From contig NZ_OY764902.1 in assembly GCF_963668665.1 (NCBI RefSeq), positions 186,001 to 250,000 of the forward strand: DNA of 64,000 nucleotides, in the 5' to 3' direction. Of the stretch, positions 40,112 through 48,012 are shown piece after piece. Below the pieces are notes generated by a model. The model did no database searches. It worked only from the letters and a program-made list of their open reading frames with translations, and was not told the DNA's origin. The DNA is from an uncultured Anaeromusa sp. GTDB taxonomy: Bacteria; Bacillota; Negativicutes; Anaeromusales; Anaeromusaceae. Made by a program: the position numbers and the translations under genes. Each line of letters starts with the position of its first letter. Positions within the stretch are counted from its first letter, which is position 1.

Positions 40112-40862
40112 AATCATCAAATCGCCGCCCTTGCAAGGGGAGCTGGTAGTGATTCAGAACAAGCCTCCGGCAGGCCTTCAGCATGAAGATAAAAAAGAGG
40201 AAAAGTTTGATACTCGCAGTGTAGACGAAATTGCTCAGGAGAGAGCCAATGTAATTTTAATGGAAGCGCAGCGCCAAGCGGAAGCGCTCGTGCGAACGGC
40301 GCAAATAGAAGCGGCTCGCATTAAAGGCGAGGCGGATTCCTTACATGGACAGGCTAAAGAGCTGGGCCATCGCGAAGGTTTTGAAGAAGGATTAGCTCAG
40401 GGACGACAGGCTGCGGAGAAGGAAATGAAGCTGGCTGTGGAGCAGGCGGTGCAGAACGCTAATCGCTTAATTCGCGCAGCGGAACAGCAGCAGGTAGAGT
40501 TTCTTGTTGATGCAGAACGACAAGTATTGGAGCTTGTGTTGGAATGTGTGCGTAAAGTGTTGGCCCGCGAGGTAGAGGAAAATCCGCTGGTTGTGTTGCC
40601 GATTGTGACGGCGGCAATCAGTAAAGTGAAAGATCAAGATTCCATTCAAATTCGGGTGCATCCCGATGATTATGAAACCGTTTTGATGGCGCGGCGCGAT
40701 TTGCAGCTCTTGATTGGTCGGGAAGAAGGCTTGCGCATTACTGCGGATCATACGGTTTCCCCAGGCGGCTGTATTGTGGAGACGACGGCGGGGACGGTGG
40801 ACGCAAGAATGGAAACGCAAATGGAAATGCTGCAACGGGCGTTGAAAGAAGTGACGCCGTGA
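40104..40862 (+). CDS. fliH: Flagellar assembly protein FliH
   Basis: FliH regulates the ATPase FliI and connects it to the C ring. The 252 aa protein has a long Ala/Glu/Gln coiled coil (about 45-135) with GHREGFEEGLAQGRQAAEKE, a motif typical of FliH/YscL, and a C-terminal globular part with VLAREVEENPLVVLPIVTAAI and GGCIVETTAGTVDARMETQMEML. TTG 40104 overlaps the fliG stop and is the only start in the right place. Confidence 0.93.
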   Translation: MHRIIKSPPLQGELVVIQNKPPAGLQHEDKKEEKFDTRSVDEIAQERANVILMEAQRQAEALVRTAQIEAARIKGEADSLHGQAKELGHREGFEEGLAQGRQAAEKEMKLAVEQAVQNANRLIRAAEQQQVEFLVDAERQVLELVLECVRKVLAREVEENPLVVLPIVTAAISKVKDQDSIQIRVHPDDYETVLMARRDLQLLIGREEGLRITADHTVSPGGCIVETTAGTVDARMETQMEMLQRALKEVTP

Positions 40863-42184
40863 TGAAAGACGCATTTTCAGGCGATGTTTATTCTCAAGCT
40901 ATCAGGCAGTGCGAAAGCATGCGGCGAAGCGGACGGGTCACGCAGATTGTGGGTTTGGTTATTGAATCGCAAGGACCTAATGTTAATTTAGGCGATTTGT
41001 GTTATGTAAGCAGTCGCGGAGGCAGTCAGGCGATTCCTGCGGAAGTAGTTGGGTTTCGCCAGAACCGAGTACTGTTAATGCCGATTGCAGAAATGGAAGG
41101 GATTGGACCGGGGTGTGAGGTGATCTCCGCCCAAGGGACCTTGAAGGTCACCGTAGGGCAAGGTCTGCTGGGACGCATTCTTGATGGCATGGGGCGTCCG
41201 ATGGATGGCAAGGGGCCTCTTGTTTCCAGCCGTGAATATCCGTTAAATGCGTTGCCGCCGCCGCCGCTTACGCGAAGGCGGATTGAAGAACCTCTTTCTG
41301 TAGGGGTTCGAGCAATTGATGCGCTGCTTACTTTAGGCAAGGGACAGCGTGTTGGCATTATGGCGGGCAGCGGCGTTGGCAAGAGTACGCTCCTAGGTAT
41401 GATGGCTAGAAATACCGAGGCGGATATTAGCGTCATTGCCTTAATCGGCGAACGCGGCCGCGAGGTGCGTGAGTTCATCGAACGCGATTTGGGCGAAGAA
41501 GGCCTGAAACGTTCGGTAGTAGTAGTGGCTACTTCGGACCAGCCGGCGTTGGTGCGAATTAAGGGAGCTTTGACGGCGACGGCTATTGCGGAATATTTCC
41601 GCGATCAAGGTCGGGATGTCATGTTCATGATGGATTCGGTGACGCGTTTTGCCATGGCGCAGCGTGAGGTTGGCCTTACTGTTGGAGAACCGCCGGCGAC
41701 CAGAGGCTATACTCCGTCTGTTTTCGCGATGCTTCCTAAGCTGCTAGAACGATCCGGGACGGGGGCCAACGGTTCCATTACCGGAATTTATACGGTTTTG
41801 GTTGACGGCGATGACATGAATGAACCCATTGCTGATGCCGTGCGCAGCATTCTTGACGGACATATCGTGCTTTCACGCAGTATTGCAGCACAAAATCACT
41901 ACCCGGCCATTGATATTCTAAATAGCGTAAGCCGGGTTATGACCGAGGTTGTCACCAAAGAACAGCGCATGGCGGCGCAGCGCCTACGTTCCTTGATGGC
42001 AACCCATCGCGATGCAGCGGATCTTATTAATATTGGCGCTTATGTTATGGGAAGCAATCCGGAGATTGATCAAGCGATTGAGCGCATAGGCGCTATTCGC
42101 AAGTTTCTGCAGCAGGATGTCTATGAGCAAACCACTTTATCTGATGCGGTGATGCAACTGGCGCAACTTGTTGAAGGTTGTTGA
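40862..42184 (+). CDS. fliI: Flagellum-specific ATP synthase FliI
   Basis: ATPase that unfolds and delivers export substrates. Walker A is MAGSGVGKSTLLG (about residue 161), Walker B region VMFMMDSVTRFAMAQREVG; GEPPATRGYTPSVFAMLPKLLERSG and the F1-ATPase beta-like layout follow. 440 aa, full length. ATG 40862 overlaps the fliH stop by one base. GTG 40859 is possible in the same frame but adds one residue only. Confidence 0.97.
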   Translation: MKDAFSGDVYSQAIRQCESMRRSGRVTQIVGLVIESQGPNVNLGDLCYVSSRGGSQAIPAEVVGFRQNRVLLMPIAEMEGIGPGCEVISAQGTLKVTVGQGLLGRILDGMGRPMDGKGPLVSSREYPLNALPPPPLTRRRIEEPLSVGVRAIDALLTLGKGQRVGIMAGSGVGKSTLLGMMARNTEADISVIALIGERGREVREFIERDLGEEGLKRSVVVVATSDQPALVRIKGALTATAIAEYFRDQGRDVMFMMDSVTRFAMAQREVGLTVGEPPATRGYTPSVFAMLPKLLERSGTGANGSITGIYTVLVDGDDMNEPIADAVRSILDGHIVLSRSIAAQNHYPAIDILNSVSRVMTEVVTKEQRMAAQRLRSLMATHRDAADLINIGAYVMGSNPEIDQAIERIGAIRKFLQQDVYEQTTLSDAVMQLAQLVEGC

Positions 42185-42205
42185 AGCTAAGAAGGAGCCT
42201 GGATC

Positions 42206-42661
42206 ATGAAACGCTTTCGTTTCCGTCTCGAAGTGCTTTTGGGGGTGCGCCGCCGAAAATGTGATGCAGCTAAATTAGACTTAGCGGAAGCCTCACGTCG
42301 GGTGCAAGAGACGATAGACTCTCTTCAGAAGCTTTGGCAAGAGCGAACCGAGGCGATAGCCTGGTTTACGGCGCAGCAAAGCAAAGGACAGTTGACTGCG
42401 GCCATGCTTCCCTTATACGATGCGTATCAAATAAGCACGTATAACCGCGAAAGAGAGCTTATTGCCGAAAAGGAAGCGAGGGAATTGGCGCGTCAAGACT
42501 GTCTAGCGAAGTTGGAGGAAGCGGTTAAACAGTTGAAAGCTGTGGAAACGCTAAAAGAAACGCAGTATCAGCAATATTTGTACGAATCGTTACTGGAAGA
42601 ACAAAAGACCTTAGATGAAATAGGTATGCAGTTGTATTTGCGGGAAGAAGGAGATCGATAA
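42206..42661 (+). CDS. fliJ: Flagellar export chaperone FliJ
   Basis: FliJ is a small coiled-coil stalk protein in the FliI ATPase ring. The 151 aa product starts FRFRLEVLLGVRRRKCDAAKLDLAEA, typical of FliJ (R-F-x-LE-LL), and is helical and charged throughout. AAGGAG precedes ATG 42206. Assignment is based on position after fliI and on the pattern; sequence conservation in this family is low. Confidence 0.9.
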   Translation: MKRFRFRLEVLLGVRRRKCDAAKLDLAEASRRVQETIDSLQKLWQERTEAIAWFTAQQSKGQLTAAMLPLYDAYQISTYNRERELIAEKEARELARQDCLAKLEEAVKQLKAVETLKETQYQQYLYESLLEEQKTLDEIGMQLYLREEGDR

Positions 42662-42664
42662 GGA

Positions 42665-43255
42665 ATGGTGATTCAAAGTATTCAAGAAGTTACAGGCCGG
42701 ATCGCCGCTATTGAAGCAAAATTCGGTCGCATGGGAAACATGCTTACCTCCAAAAACGCTTCTTTGTCAGGACAACCTGCTTCTTTTGCGGATGAATTGC
42801 AGCAGCAAGTACGGGGTAAGTCTGCTTCTACACTTGCGAGCGCAGCAGGAACTGCTTTCCCTCAACAGGGAGATTCTATACGCCAAATGGTTAGCTCCAG
42901 TGCGAAAAGGCAAGGGGTAGATCCCAAACTAGCTATGGCTGTGGCTAAAGCGGAGTCTAATTTTGACTCTCAAGTTGTTTCTGAAGTTGGCGCACAAGGA
43001 GTTATGCAGCTGATGCCGGATACGGCGAGGGCCTTGGGCGTTAATCCCCAGGATACCAAGGAAAACATTGAAGGCGGCGTAGCGTACTTGAGGCAAATGC
43101 TGCAGCATTTTCAAGGCGATCCTGCCAAAGCTGTTGCGGCATATAATGCCGGGCCTGGAGCGGTGGAGGCATACGGTGGTATTCCGCCTTATGGCGAAAC
43201 GCAGGAATATGTGAAAAGAGTATTAAAGTTCATGGAGAATGAGAACGAAATATAA
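42665..43255 (+). CDS. Lytic transglycosylase (SLT domain) in flagellar operon
   Basis: A goose-type SLT domain occupies residues about 82-196: catalytic Glu in AVAKAESNFDSQVVSEVGAQGVMQLMPDTARALGV, then NIEGGVAYLRQML, KAVAAYNAGPGAVEAYGGIPPYGETQEYVKRV. The 80-residue N-terminal part has no clear fold. No signal peptide is visible, so it is probably exported by the flagellar route, as with FlgJ in other bacteria (inference). Probably opens peptidoglycan for rod growth. ATG 42665 follows fliJ by 3 bases. Confidence 0.9.
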   Translation: MVIQSIQEVTGRIAAIEAKFGRMGNMLTSKNASLSGQPASFADELQQQVRGKSASTLASAAGTAFPQQGDSIRQMVSSSAKRQGVDPKLAMAVAKAESNFDSQVVSEVGAQGVMQLMPDTARALGVNPQDTKENIEGGVAYLRQMLQHFQGDPAKAVAAYNAGPGAVEAYGGIPPYGETQEYVKRVLKFMENENEI

Positions 43256-43282
43256 TTAGGTGGATAAGGATGGTTTCGCAGT

Positions 43283-43924
43283 ATGGCAGCAGGTAAAACA
43301 GATGTAAGACAAAATAAGAATAAGCCTCAGGATGCAAAGAACGCAACTGTGGAAGCACCGGTAGAGAAAAAGTCGCGCATCATTTTCCTGTTGAAGCTTG
43401 GGGTCGCGCTGCTTTTAGTCATTTTGCTTATCCTTTTAGGATTTGGAGTAGGGGTATACTTCAAGCTGATTGACTTGGAAGATTTGGGGAAACAATACGG
43501 TTTGGCCAATGTACCTGGCATCGGACGGTATTTTGAGCAGCCGGCAACTAACTTTGAACCGGTCGAACTGCCTGAAAGTGCAACCGCACCTGCTTTGCCG
43601 GTTGTGCAACCGCCTGCGGACCCTGCCCCTGCGGCAGTGGCGCCTCCGCCCAAGACGGTGCCGCTGACAGAAGCGGAAAAAGAAAAAATGCTCAAAAAAC
43701 AGCAGCAAGAAGAGAATAAACGCATTGGTCGTTTGGCTCGCTTGTATGGCGGTATGAAGCCGGATGAAGCTGTCGGCATTTTGAACCGCCTGGATGATGC
43801 AGAAGTTTTGGCTATTATGGGAAAAATGGAAGAAGAACAAGTATCTAAAATCTTACCTCTCTTTGATTCCAGTCGCGCTGCGCGGTTGACGCAGAGCATG
43901 ATGCGGCCGGCTAAGCTGGAATAG
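43283..43924 (+). CDS. MotE-family (YlxF-like) flagellar protein
   Basis: The 213 aa protein has one membrane helix (about 33-56), a Pro/Ala-rich linker (about 95-130), a Lys/Glu/Gln-rich coiled coil, and a C-terminal MgtE_N-like block LARLYGGMKPDEAVGILNRLDDAEVLAIMGKMEEEQVSKILPLFD. In other bacteria MotE is a chaperone-like partner of MotC, and YlxF lies at this place in Bacillus. Role here not proven. The gene lies between slt and fliK, as in Bacillus-like operons. Confidence 0.87.
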   Translation: MAAGKTDVRQNKNKPQDAKNATVEAPVEKKSRIIFLLKLGVALLLVILLILLGFGVGVYFKLIDLEDLGKQYGLANVPGIGRYFEQPATNFEPVELPESATAPALPVVQPPADPAPAAVAPPPKTVPLTEAEKEKMLKKQQQEENKRIGRLARLYGGMKPDEAVGILNRLDDAEVLAIMGKMEEEQVSKILPLFDSSRAARLTQSMMRPAKLE

Positions 43925-43948
43925 TTGCAGCAAGGGGTGCGAAAAAGC

Positions 43949-43987
43949 ATGAAAAAACGAAAATTGTTTTTAGTGAATTTGTTTTAG
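43949..43987 (+). other. Possible 12-codon leader ORF before fliK
   Basis: ATG 43949 opens a frame MKKRKLFLVNLF ending in TAG at 43985-43987, right before the AAAGGAGG site of fliK. AAGGGGTG lies 9 bases before it. Such a short, basic-hydrophobic frame could be a leader peptide or occur by chance. Confidence 0.25.
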
Positions 43988-44002
43988 AAAGGAGGTGAAA
44001 AT

Positions 44003-45601
44003 ATGGGTATAAATACGCTTATCAATTCCTTGCCGGGCGGCGTTTCGAATGGGGGCGCGGTTAATGCGGCACAGGGGCAAGCAGCCCCTAATGCTAAGGC
44101 CAAAGGACTGCCAGGAGCTAATCGCACCGATAAAGCGAGTTCTGCAACGGGAGCTGATTCGTTTTCTGCTTGTTTAGGAAGCTCAGTGGCGGCAGAAAAC
44201 GCACAACAAGCAGGGAGCGAAACGGTTGTCACAGAAGCAAAAAGTTTGGATGCAGCTGAAGCTGCTTTATTGGCTTCGCTGGTGCCAGGAGTGGTAGTGC
44301 CAATGCAAACTATCAATGAAGACGCAACCGCGCTGCAAAACGGCGTGGACGCCGGGACACAAAAGGCTTGGCTGAGTGAAATTTTTGCGGCAGTAAAAGA
44401 GCAAAATCAAACATCCGAATTGACTGGCTGGCTTCAACAGTGGGTAGGAGATGATGCAAGCAAGCAGAACTTCTTACAGCAGCTGCAAGGAATGCTCCAG
44501 AAAACGGCAATCGTAGAAACACCGCCTTTGCATTTGAGAGAAGCATTAGCTGAAGTGATGCAAACCAGTGTCGCCAATACGTCTGCACTAAGAGAAACAG
44601 CAGTTAGTATGCCGGCAGCGACGTTGCAGCAGCAAGCGCCAGTACAAACTCCTCCTGCTGTTGTTCAGACGCAAACAACAGTAACCGAGGAAGCTGCGGA
44701 TGTGCAACCGCAACAAGCGGCGGCAGTTAATGATGTAGTAAAACCTGCGGTGATTATTGATACTGCACAACCAAAACAAAATGCCAGCGTTGCAGATGTG
44801 CCGCAAACAACAGCACAGTCGGCGGCGGACTCTGAGGCAGCTATTGCTGCAGCGCCTACGTTGTATCAGCCGCAAGGCCGCAGCGTTAACAGCGAATCTC
44901 AGATGACAACGGGGAAAACTAGCGACACCCAAGCGCAAAATGTGGAATCTGCAGCAGCAACCAATTATGGCGTGCGTCGTGCCGCTTCGGAAAATGCAGA
45001 TTCGGCGGCATCCTTTGCCGGACAGGCTTTTAGTGAAGCCACAGCGCAAAAAACAATGCCTGTAAAGGCGGATGCTCAGGCGGAAACGGATTTCCAACCG
45101 ATACAGGCGGCGCTTTTACAGAACACTGCGTCAAAGATGCAAGCAGAAGCAACTGTTGCAACTAATGCAGCGTCAACAGCGCCAGCTGATCCTCATGGCG
45201 TTTTCGACCAAATGGTGGCCCAAGCGCGTATGATTCGACTGCCTGATAGTACAGAGATGGTGATACGCTTGAGACCGGAACATTTGGGAGAATTGGTGCT
45301 GAAGGTGGCCGTAGATGCGGCAGGGACTGTAAACGCCACATTCCACAGCTCGAATGCGGAGGTGAGAGCCGTATTGGAAGCGAACCTGCAGCAATTCCGG
45401 CAGGAAATGCAACAGCAGGGAGTGCGGGTACAAGGAGCCGCCGTGTATGCTGGGCTGGGAGACGCTTTGCCGCAACAGCAGCAAGGCCAACAAGGCAAGT
45501 CGCCGCAGGGCAAAAATACCGGCATAGCAGCGGAAGAAAAGCTCGAGCCGGTGGAATTGTCCCTGGATATAGGCGATGCGGCCGTTGATTACCGGATTTA
45601 A
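44003..45601 (+). CDS. fliK: Flagellar hook-length control protein FliK
   Basis: FliK measures hook length and switches export specificity. It is a 532 aa protein with a long Ala/Gln/Thr-rich, low-complexity N-terminal and central part (about 1-400) and a C-terminal Flg_hook domain: MVIRLRPEHLGELVLKVAVDAAGTVNATFHSSNAEVRAVLEANLQQFRQEMQQQGVRV (about 415-475). Then a Gln-rich segment and an acidic end. AGAAAGGAGGTG is a near-perfect ribosome site 4-5 bases before ATG 44003. Its presence implies a hook, although flgD and flgE are not adjacent. Confidence 0.92.
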   Translation: MGINTLINSLPGGVSNGGAVNAAQGQAAPNAKAKGLPGANRTDKASSATGADSFSACLGSSVAAENAQQAGSETVVTEAKSLDAAEAALLASLVPGVVVPMQTINEDATALQNGVDAGTQKAWLSEIFAAVKEQNQTSELTGWLQQWVGDDASKQNFLQQLQGMLQKTAIVETPPLHLREALAEVMQTSVANTSALRETAVSMPAATLQQQAPVQTPPAVVQTQTTVTEEAADVQPQQAAAVNDVVKPAVIIDTAQPKQNASVADVPQTTAQSAADSEAAIAAAPTLYQPQGRSVNSESQMTTGKTSDTQAQNVESAAATNYGVRRAASENADSAASFAGQAFSEATAQKTMPVKADAQAETDFQPIQAALLQNTASKMQAEATVATNAASTAPADPHGVFDQMVAQARMIRLPDSTEMVIRLRPEHLGELVLKVAVDAAGTVNATFHSSNAEVRAVLEANLQQFRQEMQQQGVRVQGAAVYAGLGDALPQQQQGQQGKSPQGKNTGIAAEEKLEPVELSLDIGDAAVDYRI

Positions 45602-45638
45602 AAAGCAAAAGCTTTTGGCGTGAAGGAGGACGGTTTGC

Positions 45639-46034
45639 ATGCAGCCATCTAAAGTTGTTTTTTCACAGCAACTTGTCACGCCGTCACCTCTTAGATCTTT
45701 TAACGAGTCTGCAGGAGCGGCAACAAAGAAGGCAACAGGAGCTGCCGATTCCTTTGAGGCGGTACTGCAGGGGCAAATGCAGGAATTGCATTTTTCACAG
45801 CATGCGCAACAACGCTTGGCGCAACGGGGCATTGAATTAAGTTCGTCTCAAACGCAGCGTCTGCAAAGTGCCGTGCAGGATGCAGCGCAGAAAGGCGGAC
45901 GGGAAGCTTTGGTACTTGTAGATTCCCTTGCTTTTGTCGTCAGCGTGCGTAATAAAACTGTGATCACAGCCATGGAAGGCGACGGTGTTAAAAGCCATGT
46001 GTTTACGAATATAGACAGTGCCGTAATTGCTTGA
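45639..46034 (+). CDS. Flagellar operon protein, TIGR02530 family
   Basis: The 131 aa product has an N-terminal low-complexity part and a C-terminal conserved domain: FSQHAQQRLAQRGIELSSSQTQRLQSAVQDAAQKGGREALVLVDSLAFVVSVRNKTVITAMEGDGVKSHVFTNIDSAVI. This family lies in Bacillota flagellar operons between flgD and flgE and has no established function. Here fliK precedes it by 37 bases and flbD follows. GAAGGAGG precedes ATG 45639. Confidence 0.88.
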   Translation: MQPSKVVFSQQLVTPSPLRSFNESAGAATKKATGAADSFEAVLQGQMQELHFSQHAQQRLAQRGIELSSSQTQRLQSAVQDAAQKGGREALVLVDSLAFVVSVRNKTVITAMEGDGVKSHVFTNIDSAVIA

Positions 46035-46158
46035 AACACTGGTCAGGAGCTGGACCGCATCGGAAGCTCTTCAACCGCGGAATGATGGAAGCGGTTGTAT
46101 AAAATTCGGATGTCTTTTGTAAAAACTGGCTAATTTGGAACGGTGATGGTAAAATTAG

Positions 46159-46185
46159 CTGCAGGGAGGAATTTCCTCCCTGCAG
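46159..46185. repeat. Hairpin in the flgE slot
   Basis: CTGCAGGGAGGAA and the complementary TTCCTCCCTGCAG form a near-perfect stem of about 12 bp around a short centre, 23 bases before flbD. No T-run follows. A second, shorter hairpin, CAACCGC/GCGGTTG, lies near 46073-46097. These fill most of the 174-base gap where flgE is usually found. Confidence 0.6.
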
Positions 46186-46208
46186 TCCAATGTAAGGGGA
46201 GAAATGTA

Positions 46209-46403
46209 ATGATCAAGGTGACTCGTTTGAAAGCAAAAGATGAATTTGTTTTAAATGCGGAACTAATTGAAATGATTGAAGAAACACCAGATACAGTGGT
46301 AACGCTGACAAATGGGAAAAAATTGCTTGTGGAAGAATCTATGGAAGAACTAGTGCGCAAAGTAATGCAATATCGTCGGGCCATATTTAATAATTTTCGT
46401 TAA
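46209..46403 (+). CDS. flbD: Flagellar protein FlbD
   Basis: Small protein of 64 aa (MIKVTRLKAKDEFVLNAELIEMIEETPDTVVTLTNGKKLLVEES-type layout) that in Bacillota flagellar operons follows flgE. It has the conserved I.VTRL....FVLNA.LIE.IE..PDT.VTL.NGKK..V.E pattern. AAGGGGAGAAA precedes ATG 46209; earlier in-frame ATGs lie in the hairpin region. Function unknown, perhaps structural. Confidence 0.92.
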   Translation: MIKVTRLKAKDEFVLNAELIEMIEETPDTVVTLTNGKKLLVEESMEELVRKVMQYRRAIFNNFR

Positions 46404-46423
46404 CAATTGAAAATAAGCGGGGA

Positions 46424-46451
46424 TTAACCGCTGTACATATGTAAATAATAT
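46424..46451 (+). promoter_or_regulatory. Possible internal promoter before fliL
   Basis: TTAACC (46424-46429) and TAATAT (46446-46451) are 16 bases apart in an AT-rich 92-base gap between flbD and fliL. Match quality is modest. Confidence 0.3.
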
Positions 46452-46495
46452 TAAATATTTTATAAGATATGCCGAAGTTTGAAGGAGGTGTAGCA

Positions 46496-46972
46496 ATGGC
46501 TGATGAAGAAAAGAAGAAAAAGATACCGATGATGTTGATTGTGGTCATGATTGTAGTGGGATTGGCGCTGGCCGGAGGAATCTCATACTTTATTGCTTCT
46601 AAAATTGTTGCTGATAAGTCAGGAACCAAAATCGAGCAGCGCGAGCCGGGAACCTTTGTAAAGCTGGGAGACCCTAAAGACGGTCAACTGGTTGTTAACA
46701 TAGGGGGGCCTAGCAGCGGACGTTATTTGAAAATAGGTCTTGTTTTGGAAATGAAGCCCCAAAAGGAAGAGAAAAAAGATAAAAACGCTTTGTCTCCTCA
46801 AGAGGTGAAGGTGCAGGATACGGTGTTATATGTGCTGCGGTCACAAAAAGTAGAAGACTTTGATCCCTCGAAACAAGAAAACCTCAAAGAGCTTATTAAA
46901 CGTGAAGTGAATAAGTCGTTGGGAGAAGAGCGGGTTTATGAAGTATATATCACAAACTTTATTTTGCAATAA
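46496..46972 (+). CDS. fliL: Flagellar basal-body-associated protein FliL
   Basis: FliL surrounds the stator at the motor. The 158 aa protein has a short charged N-terminus, one membrane helix (about residues 11-33, IPMMLIVVMIVVGLALAGGISYFI), and an external domain containing LGDPKDGQLVVNIG, RYLKIGLVLEMK and LKELIKREVNKSLGEERVYEVYITNFILQ. GAAGGAGGTG precedes ATG 46496. Confidence 0.94.
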   Translation: MADEEKKKKIPMMLIVVMIVVGLALAGGISYFIASKIVADKSGTKIEQREPGTFVKLGDPKDGQLVVNIGGPSSGRYLKIGLVLEMKPQKEEKKDKNALSPQEVKVQDTVLYVLRSQKVEDFDPSKQENLKELIKREVNKSLGEERVYEVYITNFILQ

Positions 46973-47007
46973 TAACGTGGTAAGATGCAACAAAGGGAGG
47001 GAGCGCG

Positions 47008-48012
47008 TTGGCCGGGCCTGATGTATTATCCCAGTCCGAAATTGACGAGTTGCTAAATGCGCTTTCGGCAGGAGAAGTATCTGCGGAAGACATGAAAGGC
47101 GAACAGGAACAGCGCAAAATCAAGGTCTATGATTTCAAGCGGCCGGACAAGTTTTCTAAAGATCAAATTCGTACGCTGTACATGTTGCATGAAAACTTCG
47201 CTAGGTTTTTCAACACTTACTTATCTGCCAATTTACGGGCATTGGTGCATATTAACGTAGCTTCAGTCGACCAAATGACTTATGAAGAATTTGTTCGCTC
47301 TTTGCCTAACCCCAGCGTTATCGGCATTTTCCAAATGCGTCCCTTAAAAGGGAATGTCATCTTGGAAATGAACCCCAATATAGTGTTTGCCGTAATTGAC
47401 CGGTTGTTCGGGGGGGTAGGCCTGCCTTTGTCTAAACCGCGAGCATTGACAGATATTGAAGAATCGATTGTTCGCCGGGTTATGAGTAAAGCATTGGATT
47501 CTCTGCAGGATGCCTGGAAACAGGTATTAGTAGTAGATCCTAAGCTGGAAATGATTGAGACTAATCCTCAGTTTACTCAGATTGTACCCCCTAATGACAT
47601 GGTAGTGCTTATTACTTTGCAATGCAAAATCGGACAGGCCGAAGGCTTAGTCAATATCTGTATTCCTTATTTAGTACTGGAACCCATTATGTCAAAGCTA
47701 ACCACTACTTTCTGGGTAGCTTCGTCCATGAGCAAGCAGTCGCTGCCGGAGCATGTGAGCGCCATACAGCAAAAGCTGGAAAGGGCGCGTATTCCTCTTG
47801 TGGTCGAAATGGGGCGTACGCAAATTAATGTGTACGATCTGCTTGGATTGTCTCACGGAGATGTGTTACGACTGGATAGCCAGGTTGACCATGAGTTAAA
47901 AATTACCATTGGGCACCGGGAAAAATTTTTATGCAAGCCGGGTCTGGTTAATCGAAAAATGGCTGTACAGATTACGAAAATACTAAATGAAGGAGATACG
48001 GAAAATGAGTGA
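47008..48012 (+). CDS. fliM: Flagellar motor switch protein FliM
   Basis: FliM of the C ring binds phospho-CheY with its N-terminal peptide, here VLSQSEIDELLNAL. The central CheC-like domain and the C-terminal FliN-like domain (GRTQINVYDLLGLSHGDVLRLDSQVDHELKITIG) are complete; 334 aa. TTG 47008 is preceded by AAAGGGAGGG. The stop overlaps fliY by 8 bases. Confidence 0.97.
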   Translation: MAGPDVLSQSEIDELLNALSAGEVSAEDMKGEQEQRKIKVYDFKRPDKFSKDQIRTLYMLHENFARFFNTYLSANLRALVHINVASVDQMTYEEFVRSLPNPSVIGIFQMRPLKGNVILEMNPNIVFAVIDRLFGGVGLPLSKPRALTDIEESIVRRVMSKALDSLQDAWKQVLVVDPKLEMIETNPQFTQIVPPNDMVVLITLQCKIGQAEGLVNICIPYLVLEPIMSKLTTTFWVASSMSKQSLPEHVSAIQQKLERARIPLVVEMGRTQINVYDLLGLSHGDVLRLDSQVDHELKITIGHREKFLCKPGLVNRKMAVQITKILNEGDTENE

